A DNA stretch of 33,408 nucleotides from CAZEHJ01 sp964512485 (GTDB lineage: Bacteria; Bacteroidota; Rhodothermia; Rhodothermales; UBA10348). The position numbers and the translations under genes are program-made. Under the pieces are notes generated by a model that did not search any database, was not told the origin of the DNA, and worked only from the letters and a program-made list of their open reading frames with translations. Location: the NCBI GenBank assembly GCA_964512485.1, contig CAZEHJ010000037.1:1-33408 (forward strand). The letters are read 5' to 3'. Positions 17,298 to 24,707 of the stretch are shown piece after piece. Within the stretch, counting starts at the first letter, position 1. Each line of letters opens with the position of its first letter.

Positions 17298-19739
17298 TTA
17301 TCCGAACGGTTTGGCTCTTTCAATCCATTCATCCAGATCTTTTTCGCCGTCGTCCAGAGGTTTTCCGGGATGTATGATCCTTACCGGACACTTCTCAGCT
17401 GCCAGAACTATATCTCGGAAGGGTCCCGCCGAGGCATCTTTAAAGAATGCCTGCTTATTCTCATCATAGCCAAATATCTGGGCGTTCAGGTCCGTGCACT
17501 CATTGCAGGATGTGCACAACGGTGTATCGATGTACGCTTCATCCAGTGATATGGAAAGTACTTCCTCTGCTTCTTCGACGGGAGTGGGGCTTTCTTCTGA
17601 CTCGGCCACTGTGGCCTGAGCAGGCTCGATCGGGTCCTGTGCTGGTCGAGGAGCGGTGTCGGGCCCCGGAGTTGCCGAAAGTTCGGACGAATCCACCCCC
17701 AGCATGGACGCAGCAATGTTTCCAACGATACGACTGGCAAGAGTGGAGACCGTCTCGTTCATCTGAAGGTCGAATTCTGCGCGGGACTCCTCAACAGCAA
17801 TACTCAAATCTTTGTCGTACTGGCTCCGGGCTTCAGCCATTCCCCGGTTCAGGATCGAACTCCTGAGGCCAGACCACTCTTGAATCGTCTCCCACCGTGA
17901 CACAGCAAATTCAGTAGTGCGGATTACAGCGGGGGATACCACGGTCCGGAGAAGAGTGCCATCTTCGGTGCAGGTCCAGATGAATGGAAGCTGGTCATCT
18001 CGATCAGAAGAGGGCAGGTCCAGGACACGAGTCAATTCCATCAGTTTTTCTGAAGAGACTGATGGAGAAAGGGGTTTGAAGTGTGATTTCAATTTCGCAT
18101 CAAGCATCAGGAGATCCGCCGTGCAAGGGGAGAGCACAAATTCCTGTTTTTCTTCTCCGGACATAACCATCGTTGGGTCCGCAGCCCAGACTTGCCGGGC
18201 TTGCTCATTTTCGTTGGCCGATAGCCAATCTGCCCATTCACTTCCGTTTTCAGGGTCGAATCGGAACGAAGGAAAGGTTCTTGAATCTGCGGACAGGCCT
18301 GAATCAAGGAGTACATCGATCCCCCTGGTCTCAGAACCCGTTCCCGTATGCACATATACAGCAGAGCTTCGTTGGCTTCGGGCGGCCACGAGCATTCCGC
18401 CAGCAACGAACTCCGCTTTCGCGGCCGCACTCTGCTGAACGAACAGATTCGAGCCATGGAGCAGACCCAGAGAATCCAGAGCGCCGGCTACAGGTTTGGC
18501 AGTGGAGTCGTACAGGCTCGAAAAGGTGACAAGAATCCGAACTCGGCCTTCATCTGCGAAGATGTGAGAAAGTGCCGATATATCATCAGCGTCATCGAGA
18601 TTGATGTGGGCCAGGACGGGAGGGAATGCTTTTTTCTCGGAATCGGAGAGGGCAGCATATCCATACGTTTCGAAAACTGCGTCGTGTATTTGAGGCCGGT
18701 ACTGGTTCTCAACCTCCAGCTGGGCGATCTGTTTGGCCCTGCACAGGCGAATAAAGTTCGCTACCCGCTTCCGTAATTCGGACTGAATCTTTTTCGTCTT
18801 CTTAAAGCACTCGGTCTGCCCAGATTCGTACAGTAGCTGAGACAGGTCTGTGAGATCCTTCAGAATATTCCGGATTCTCACTTCTCGCTCTTCACCGATG
18901 GAGGCTCCTTGAAAGGCTTCGTCGAGAAGGTGCGACAACGAGCTGAAATCGATGGCTGACGAATAGGCACCCCCCACGGAGTGCTTCAGTTTTTCGGGCG
19001 AATGCGCTGCTTCGGAATCTTCTTCTTCCATCCTCAGAAGGTCTTCGAGTCTCGAAACCAGCCATGCTATTTCTTCCCTGAAGACCCGTTGTCTCGCGCT
19101 GCTCGTCTGAAGGCTGGATTCCACGTGCAATTTGCGCAATCCTTCTGCGCTGAGTCCAAGCACCAGCGTGTCGTCTCCTGCGAGCGCGGAAAGAGTAGCA
19201 AGTGCCTGCGTCCAGGCCTCCGCCGTATCATCTTTGAGGGTCGAGGTAATGTCCGCTTCCGCAAGAATTTCTTTGAGTGGCAGTACCGGTGTGAGGTGAG
19301 ATGCTTTGGTGATGAGTTCTTCCAGTCTGAAAAATGCTCTCTTGAGGACTTCAGCTTCGTCTCCTTGAGCTTCGATTTCCGCTATTTGTTCATCAATCAG
19401 ACGGGTCAGTGGCTTTGCAGCATATCCCGAAGCTTCGGATGACATGATCAATGGCCACGGACGACGAAACGACCCAATGTCGATATATCGCTTCAGAATG
19501 GCAGGCATGAGATCATCCCGTTGTCCAGATGCGTCAGCCTCATCCAGAATCAAACCCGTTCGTGAGAACACCTCCAGATCACTTTCGGACGCACTCCAGG
19601 TGCCCTCAATCAACTCCTCTGCCGCAGGCATGCGTAGTGAAGGATCGTCGGAAGTCGATTCTTCAATAAATTGCTGCTCCTCTTCCGGCGGAGGAGATTC
19701 CTCTTCAATCCTGGCGATCGAATCAGCAATATTGGTCAT
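17298..19739 (-). CDS. Degenerate oxidoreductase-like protein with C-terminal ferredoxin module
   Basis: An 813-residue cytoplasmic protein. Residues 1-45 are acidic and low-complexity, ~75-380 are mainly helical, ~400-625 form an alpha/beta region resembling the C-terminal TPP-type domain of PFOR-like proteins without its cofactor motif. Residues ~635-680 look like a coiled coil, followed by a Pro/Glu/Ala linker. The end is a small ferredoxin module: LCTSCNECTDLNAQIFGY (Cys742, 745, 748) with Cys784 in AEKCPVRIIHPGKP. From memory, this ending occurs at the C-terminus of giant PFOR-like proteins in proteobacteria, suggesting a split gene. It starts 4 bases after korB with a strong ribosome-binding site. 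I infer an electron-transfer or assembly role. Confidence 0.85.
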   Translation of the reverse strand: MTNIADSIARIEEESPPPEEEQQFIEESTSDDPSLRMPAAEELIEGTWSASESDLEVFSRTGLILDEADASGQRDDLMPAILKRYIDIGSFRRPWPLIMSSEASGYAAKPLTRLIDEQIAEIEAQGDEAEVLKRAFFRLEELITKASHLTPVLPLKEILAEADITSTLKDDTAEAWTQALATLSALAGDDTLVLGLSAEGLRKLHVESSLQTSSARQRVFREEIAWLVSRLEDLLRMEEEDSEAAHSPEKLKHSVGGAYSSAIDFSSLSHLLDEAFQGASIGEEREVRIRNILKDLTDLSQLLYESGQTECFKKTKKIQSELRKRVANFIRLCRAKQIAQLEVENQYRPQIHDAVFETYGYAALSDSEKKAFPPVLAHINLDDADDISALSHIFADEGRVRILVTFSSLYDSTAKPVAGALDSLGLLHGSNLFVQQSAAAKAEFVAGGMLVAARSQRSSAVYVHTGTGSETRGIDVLLDSGLSADSRTFPSFRFDPENGSEWADWLSANENEQARQVWAADPTMVMSGEEKQEFVLSPCTADLLMLDAKLKSHFKPLSPSVSSEKLMELTRVLDLPSSDRDDQLPFIWTCTEDGTLLRTVVSPAVIRTTEFAVSRWETIQEWSGLRSSILNRGMAEARSQYDKDLSIAVEESRAEFDLQMNETVSTLASRIVGNIAASMLGVDSSELSATPGPDTAPRPAQDPIEPAQATVAESEESPTPVEEAEEVLSISLDEAYIDTPLCTSCNECTDLNAQIFGYDENKQAFFKDASAGPFRDIVLAAEKCPVRIIHPGKPLDDGEKDLDEWIERAKPFG

Positions 19740-19743
19740 GGGG

Positions 19744-20706
19744 TTAATCCTCCTTGACCGCGAATCTGTCGAACTGATCTTCCATAGCTTTTCTGCGCAT
19801 TTCCATCGTTATGACCCTTGGAGGTCGCCTCAACTCATCGTAGCAGGCGATGCTTTCGTTCTTGTAGAGAACACCAATCGGGGCCACGTCGGTCTGTGCT
19901 GCCAGTTCGCGAGCTCTATTGATGTCCGATGGATCGTGCTCCATCTGGTTCTTGTAGACGTTGGAGATGCCTTCGCTGGCGCGAACGCCGTTGTCGTGGT
20001 TCAGAATCTGAATGTTCTCCGGATTCTGAAGTAGCGGATCGAAAATGTTGGGCAAAAAGTGTGGGCAGCGTTGAATAACACGGATAAATGAGAAACCGCG
20101 ATGGTTGTAAGCCTGATGCAGAACGCTGTAGAGGAGTTCAGGAATCCACTCCACGGCGTTCGCGACAAAAGAGACGTTGCTGATTCCTAGCGTTGCGCTC
20201 AAAATGTTGAGCGGCTCCATGTACGTCCCTTTAGGAGTTGTGTTGGTCTTGATGCCTTTTGGAGTGGTCGGAGATGCCTGTTTTTTGGTCATCCCGTAGA
20301 TCTCATTGTCGTGGACAATGGCGACCATGTTCATGTTGTAGCGGATGGCATGGATCCAGTGTGCGGTACCAATACTGCAGCAATCACCATCGCCCATGTT
20401 CACGAAGACCTTCAGGTCCGGCCGTCGAAGCTTTACGCCCTGTGCAATCGGGAGGGCACGGCCATGAAGGCTGTGGAATCCATAGGTGCCCATGTAGTGT
20501 GGAAATCGACTCGAGCATCCGATTCCGGAAACAAATACGGCCTTTTCGGGCGGAATCTGCTCATCCCGGCACAACCTTTGAACTGCAGTCAGAATCGCGT
20601 TGTCTCCACAACCCGAACACCAACGCGGTGTTGCGCTCTGGTAATCTTCGAGACTGTAGTAGTCTCGGCTGTAATCGACAGATGCCGTTTCTTTCAGACC
20701 GAACAT
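19744..20706 (-). CDS. korB: 2-oxoacid:ferredoxin oxidoreductase beta subunit (KorB type)
   Basis: A 320-residue thiamine-diphosphate subunit of the two-subunit 2-oxoacid:ferredoxin oxidoreductases. The Cys motif RWCSGCGDNAIL (Cys30, Cys33) that helps hold the [4Fe-4S] cluster is present, as is GIGCSSRFPHYMGTYGFHSLHGRALPIAQG (quoted in part: GIGCSSRFPHY). The TPP/Mg motif MGDGDCCSIG (105-113) with downstream HDNEIYGMTKKQASPTT is complete. The HDNEIYGMT form fits the KorB group better than the NTGGQ-type PFOR. It catalyses CoA-dependent oxidative decarboxylation with KorA, probably of 2-oxoglutarate. 7 bases separate it from korA. No separate KorC/KorD ferredoxin gene is present. Confidence 0.95.
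   Translation of the reverse strand: MFGLKETASVDYSRDYYSLEDYQSATPRWCSGCGDNAILTAVQRLCRDEQIPPEKAVFVSGIGCSSRFPHYMGTYGFHSLHGRALPIAQGVKLRRPDLKVFVNMGDGDCCSIGTAHWIHAIRYNMNMVAIVHDNEIYGMTKKQASPTTPKGIKTNTTPKGTYMEPLNILSATLGISNVSFVANAVEWIPELLYSVLHQAYNHRGFSFIRVIQRCPHFLPNIFDPLLQNPENIQILNHDNGVRASEGISNVYKNQMEHDPSDINRARELAAQTDVAPIGVLYKNESIACYDELRRPPRVITMEMRRKAMEDQFDRFAVKED
19749..19755 (-). promoter_or_regulatory. Strong Shine-Dalgarno of the 813-aa gene
   Basis: AAGGAGG on the minus strand, overlapping the last codons of korB, 9 bases before the ATG at 19739. Strong initiation fits a stoichiometric structural component. Confidence 0.65.
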
Positions 20707-20713
20707 GGTGGTG

Positions 20714-22624
20714 TTATGCGTTTACTTCCATTTTTTCCAACTCCTTCCTGATGCGTTCCTCGATCAACGCTGGTCTGAGAGGTTGCCCGTACACCGTGGC
20801 GAACGATTTGACATCGACCAGATATCGAGCCCTCAACAGCCATGACAGATTCGAAAATCTCTGGTTTTCTTCCGTGACCAGATCATCGTCGACTTCGTCG
20901 GCATAGTTGATCTCAACCGTGATAACCGTACGGAATCGTCTCAGGATTTCTCCAATTCCGGAAGCCATCGGCTGAAGGAATCTCAAGTGGAGAGAAGACA
21001 CAGAGAAGCCATCCGCCCGCATTCTTTCGACTGCCTCGTCGATAGCACCCTTCGTACTCCCCCAACCAAGAATCAGCACGTCTCCTTCCTCATCTCCGTT
21101 GACTTCAGGAGTTTTGAGTGTCTTCTGCAGTGCCGCCAGTTTTTTGCTTCGAAGTTCAGTGCTCTTCTGATTCACTTCGGGCGCGTATGCGACCTTGCCA
21201 TCTCGTGTATGGGCCAGACCGGTAACAGTAAATGTGCCGCCCTGCTGGCCGGGGACCAGGCGTTTGGACAATCCTGTTTTGTCATCCCAATCGTAGGGCA
21301 TGGATCCTTCCGGGACCGGACGCTGATCGATAGGAGGCGCAAGCCAGTCGCTTGAAAAAGTTGGTCGCATGAACGGTTGCTGACCTGTTGCCAGATTGGC
21401 GTCCGACAAGACCATCACAGGGATTCTGAACGCCTCCGCTATTTTTCGTGCGGTCAGTATCGAATAGAAGCAATCTTCAATCGTGGCCACAGCCATTACA
21501 ACTTTCGGCGCATCCCCGTGCGTCGAAAAGATGGTAGCCAGCAGATCGCCTTGCTCAACTTTTGTGGGTAAGCCGGTGCTCGGGCCGCCACGCTGCACAT
21601 TGACCAGGACCAGCGGGATTTCTGCCATCACGGCCAGACCCAGTAATTCTGTCTTGAGGGACATGCCGGGACCGCTGGTGATCGTGACCGCGCATTTTCC
21701 GGCGTAGGATGCTCCAATGGCAACGGCGCACGCAGCTATTTCATCTTCCGCTTGATGCACCATGCCACCAACATTTTCAAAAATCTCGGCCAGGTAGTGT
21801 GAAGCCGATGTAGCCGGAGTGATGGGATACATGGCACACATTTCCATTCCAGAGGCCATGATGCCAAGGGCCAGCGCCTGATTTCCATTCATCACCACGC
21901 GGTGCTCTTCGGCAGCTACAGCGGGTACATCAAACTTGAAATCCAGGTTGGTTTCGGCCCATTCATATCCCGCATCCAGAAGAATGATGTTGTTGTCGAT
22001 GATCTTCTGTGACTTGTGACGGAAGATTTCGGCGATCTGTGCGCGGGCCAGGTCAATCCTGCGGGAATACAACTGGCACAATATGCCAAGAACGTACATG
22101 TTCTTTCCCAGCTTTGGATTGCTGATGTGCTGAGCGCACAGCTCCTCCAGCGGGATCTCATATACGTTATACCCCTTTTCGACCAGGTCATCGTACACGG
22201 TCGTGTAGGCCTCAACAACGGACGGATCTGGATGGGTTCGCCATTTGTTTTCGAGCAGTATTCTGCACTGCGGATCGAAAGTGGCGTTTTCCATGCGACC
22301 CAAAAGGGATTGCTCGTTGAAGGCGACGATTAAGTCCACCTTGTCGCCCATGTTCGTAACGGGCTTCGTTCCGACTCGGATACGGATTCCGCTCGCTCCA
22401 GCGGGATCACGGGAAGGTGGTTGAATATCGGCCGGTATGATTTCGACCGTCCAGATTCCGTTTCCCATTTTCGCAGAAACAGTCGCAAATGACTGTCCTG
22501 CCTTCTGGGCTCCCTCTCCCGCATCGCTGACGATTTCAACGACGGTGTCTGAAAGGGAAACGACTCGATTTTGTGGTGTTTCGATGCCTGATTTGGCATC
22601 TACAACCTGTGTATTCTGGCTCAT
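20714..22624 (-). CDS. korA: 2-oxoacid:ferredoxin oxidoreductase alpha/gamma fusion (KorA type)
   Basis: A 636-residue gamma-alpha fusion, the usual arrangement in aerobic and halophilic KorA proteins. Residues ~25-230 are the gamma domain (CoA-side). The alpha domain begins near 240 and carries the intact substrate motif CAMYPITPATSASHYLAE (YPITP at 266-270), the block SGPGMSLKTELLGLA and VQRGGPSTGLPTKVEQGDL. The C-terminal domain II includes GWGSTKGAIDEAVERM and LHLRFLQPM. With KorB it should convert a 2-oxoacid plus CoA to acyl-CoA, CO2 and reduced ferredoxin, replacing or supplementing the dehydrogenase complex. It is the first gene of the rnf-linked unit. No clear ribosome-binding site precedes its ATG. 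Confidence 0.95.
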   Translation of the reverse strand: MSQNTQVVDAKSGIETPQNRVVSLSDTVVEIVSDAGEGAQKAGQSFATVSAKMGNGIWTVEIIPADIQPPSRDPAGASGIRIRVGTKPVTNMGDKVDLIVAFNEQSLLGRMENATFDPQCRILLENKWRTHPDPSVVEAYTTVYDDLVEKGYNVYEIPLEELCAQHISNPKLGKNMYVLGILCQLYSRRIDLARAQIAEIFRHKSQKIIDNNIILLDAGYEWAETNLDFKFDVPAVAAEEHRVVMNGNQALALGIMASGMEMCAMYPITPATSASHYLAEIFENVGGMVHQAEDEIAACAVAIGASYAGKCAVTITSGPGMSLKTELLGLAVMAEIPLVLVNVQRGGPSTGLPTKVEQGDLLATIFSTHGDAPKVVMAVATIEDCFYSILTARKIAEAFRIPVMVLSDANLATGQQPFMRPTFSSDWLAPPIDQRPVPEGSMPYDWDDKTGLSKRLVPGQQGGTFTVTGLAHTRDGKVAYAPEVNQKSTELRSKKLAALQKTLKTPEVNGDEEGDVLILGWGSTKGAIDEAVERMRADGFSVSSLHLRFLQPMASGIGEILRRFRTVITVEINYADEVDDDLVTEENQRFSNLSWLLRARYLVDVKSFATVYGQPLRPALIEERIRKELEKMEVNA

Positions 22625-22757
22625 GCCCGGTTGGTCTGGTTCAAGGAACTATAGCGGTTCTTTTTACCAGCTTCTGTCCGGTCGAAACGTTCACACGTGT
22701 GGTTTATCTGACCCCCGTCGTGTGGGGAGATTCACTACAACAGATAGTGTCGGTTAA
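22625..22757 (-). promoter_or_regulatory. Upstream region of the korAB-rnf unit
   Basis: 133 bases between the preceding minus-strand gene and korA, the largest gap at the head of the 15-kb unit, so its promoter is expected here. A perfect 10-bp palindrome CACACGTGTG sits at 22692-22701, and a weak hairpin (CCCC/GGGG) at 22713-22727. A TATAGT hexamer on the minus strand (22648-22653) is -10-like, but I find no convincing -35 partner. These are candidate regulatory elements, not proven sites. Confidence 0.35.
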
Positions 22758-23141
22758 TCAGAAATCAGGATTGGCCTTGAGGCTCTGTTTTCGGGCAAAC
22801 CAGACCAATACCGCCACGAAAAGTGATTCCGTCAGCGGAAAAGGCAAATAGACCAACATGGAAAAGGCGGTGATTGGGCCGACAATTACTAATCGCCAGA
22901 CGATCAGGCCAGACACTAGAAGCAGCATTGCGGCTGCCGAAAGGAGTGTCGTTCGAGCACTTCCGGTCGCAGAAAATTTTCTCACGCCAAAATGAACGAC
23001 CACGCACGGGATGAGGCACCAGGCGAAATAGAAGAATCCTGCCGACCAGAACGCGGAACCCACATGCTGACCCAGGAGGAGGAGTCCCCAGGTGGTCACC
23101 AGAATATTGGCCAACAGAAAAACGTATGTAGTGGCTTTCAA
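22758..23141 (-). CDS. Small integral membrane protein
   Basis: A 127-residue protein with four hydrophobic segments (about 5-25, 30-52, 62-82, 88-113), and no recognised family. It ends with a short basic tail. It starts 22 bases after the SnoaL-like gene and could be the last member of the peptidase/racemase operon. No catalytic or metal-binding motif is visible. Function unknown. Confidence 0.7.
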   Translation of the reverse strand: MKATTYVFLLANILVTTWGLLLLGQHVGSAFWSAGFFYFAWCLIPCVVVHFGVRKFSATGSARTTLLSAAAMLLLVSGLIVWRLVIVGPITAFSMLVYLPFPLTESLFVAVLVWFARKQSLKANPDF

Positions 23142-23163
23142 TGCTTCCTCCCTTCGTTATCGC

Positions 23164-23634
23164 TCACTCGCGAGGGTAGTTGCCGAAATGCATGTGAACG
23201 ATTTTCCAGCCACTCTTCTCCTTGCTGACCATCATAGACATCGGACCGTGCTGGTCGGGTTCGTCGTCATCGGGATCGCCAAAATACCAGATGGCAGCAA
23301 CATTGGCAGACCTCGCTGAAAGGGTGACGGTTTCGTTCTCTACCCAAAGTTGGGCAGGTGAATCTGCACCACCAGCCACGAATCCGAGTCGGCGATGATG
23401 TTCAACTACGGCGTCGTATCCTACAATGACGCCTTCAAATGATGATGAGAAATAGGTAATCGTCTCGTCTCTGCGAAAAAGGTCGTCAACGGCGTTCAGG
23501 TCATGTGTCGCCCACATCTCGACCCACTGCTCAAGTGCCTCCAGTGGTGACTGTGATTGGGCGACGAGCGGATGCGAGGAGCCCAGAAGGAAGGCCAAGA
23601 GCAATACTGAACGAGTCAAATTGACGGTTTTCAT
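23164..23634 (-). CDS. Exported SnoaL/DUF4440-like protein
   Basis: The start is the ATG at 23632-23634, overlapping the stop of the upstream racemase-family gene (ATGA), with AAGGAGAA before it. The longer frame from 23673 adds 13 non-signal residues. The 156-residue product begins with a Sec signal peptide (LTRSVLLLAFLLGSSHPLVAQ). It then has the NTF2-like fold pattern of SnoaL/DUF4440 proteins: ALEQWVEMWATHDLNAVDDLFRRDE (quoted in part: MWATHDLNAVDDLF), a beta region with AAIWYFGD, and the closing GWKIVHMHFG strand typical of the family. Such small cone-shaped domains may be enzymes or binding proteins; the ligand is unknown. Confidence 0.85.
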   Translation of the reverse strand: MKTVNLTRSVLLLAFLLGSSHPLVAQSQSPLEALEQWVEMWATHDLNAVDDLFRRDETITYFSSSFEGVIVGYDAVVEHHRRLGFVAGGADSPAQLWVENETVTLSARSANVAAIWYFGDPDDDEPDQHGPMSMMVSKEKSGWKIVHMHFGNYPRE

Positions 23635-24686
23635 GATGGGTTCTCCTTTTTTCTTCCAATGAGATTCGGCCACGTATCAGAGAGCCGGTATCCCTCTGGC
23701 CATGGATCATCCGGGTCAAGCATATGCTGATGCGTGCCGGTAATCCAGGCCCGACCCATCACCGATGGGTGAATGGCCGGTTTCTCTCCGATCGATATAA
23801 TTTCTTCGATGCCGCAGATAAATTCGGATCCGATGATCGAGCGGGCCCGGTAAGTATCTCCCGGATGCATCTCACCTCTTGCATGCAGAAGGGCCATCCT
23901 TGCAGAACAGCCAGTTCCGGTTGGGCAGCGGTCGATCTTGCCCGGTCGAATAGCCACAGCATTGGGCCCCGTCAGTTCGTTTCCATTTCGGGTCAGCGGT
24001 CCGGCAAACTGGCAGAACGAAATGTGATCCCATTCCGAATTAGCCGGGTGCGTGAAGCCGAGCTGTTCATTGGCTGCTGCCACTATTCGCATACCCGTTT
24101 GTGCGAGATCCAGCGCTTCGTCCGGTTGAATGAAGAACCCAAGTTCGGCCGCGTCGACGATCACGAAGCTGTCCCCTCCGTATGCGGTGTCGACTCGCAG
24201 CGTCCCCAGCCCCTCAACCTCCAAAGCGGCGTCCCGTCGGTCCACGAAAGAAGCTACATTGGTGATCCGGATTCGTTCAGCTTTTCCGTTGCGACAGAAC
24301 GCTTTAACCCGAACGAGCCCGCCGGGCGCCTCGAGGACAAGATCTGTCTCAGGTTCAGTCATTGGGAGAATGCCCGTATCCAGGAGAACCGTTGCCACGC
24401 AGATCGAATTGGACCCGGACATGGGCGGCGTATCGGCCGGCTCCATGATGATCCATGCGGCCTGGGCCTCAGGATTTTTCGGAGGTACCAGCAGGTTTAC
24501 ATGCCGGAAGACACCACCGCGTGGTTCATTCAATACAAAATTGCGCAGCACCTCATCCTGTTCAATGAATGTTCGCTGCTCCCAGATTGTATCACCGGGA
24601 GGAGGGGAAACTCCCCCGACAATCACATCACCCACCTCGCCTTCGGCGTGGCAACTGACAACATGTATGATTTTGGGGCTTCGCAT
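23631..24686 (-). CDS. Proline racemase-family enzyme (probable hydroxyproline dehydratase type)
   Basis: A 351-residue protein with the full proline racemase fold: CHAEGEVGDVIVGGV at the N-terminus, NEPRGGVFRHVNLLVPP, the first active-site loop PPMSGSNSICVA and the second RCPTGTGCSARMALLHARG, then WITGTHQHMLDPDDPWPEGYRLSD. The two catalytic cysteines of racemases and 4-hydroxyproline epimerases are replaced by Ser90 and Thr256, so simple racemisation is unlikely. Within the superfamily, Thr/Ser substitutions mark trans-3-hydroxy-L-proline dehydratases and related enzymes, which is my preferred reading, from memory. It sits between an X-Pro dipeptidyl peptidase gene (21-bp gap) and a SnoaL-like gene. 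Confidence 0.85.
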   Translation of the reverse strand: MRSPKIIHVVSCHAEGEVGDVIVGGVSPPPGDTIWEQRTFIEQDEVLRNFVLNEPRGGVFRHVNLLVPPKNPEAQAAWIIMEPADTPPMSGSNSICVATVLLDTGILPMTEPETDLVLEAPGGLVRVKAFCRNGKAERIRITNVASFVDRRDAALEVEGLGTLRVDTAYGGDSFVIVDAAELGFFIQPDEALDLAQTGMRIVAAANEQLGFTHPANSEWDHISFCQFAGPLTRNGNELTGPNAVAIRPGKIDRCPTGTGCSARMALLHARGEMHPGDTYRARSIIGSEFICGIEEIISIGEKPAIHPSVMGRAWITGTHQHMLDPDDPWPEGYRLSDTWPNLIGRKKENPS

Positions 24687-24707
24687 CAGACAGCGCTCAA
24701 TCGAATA

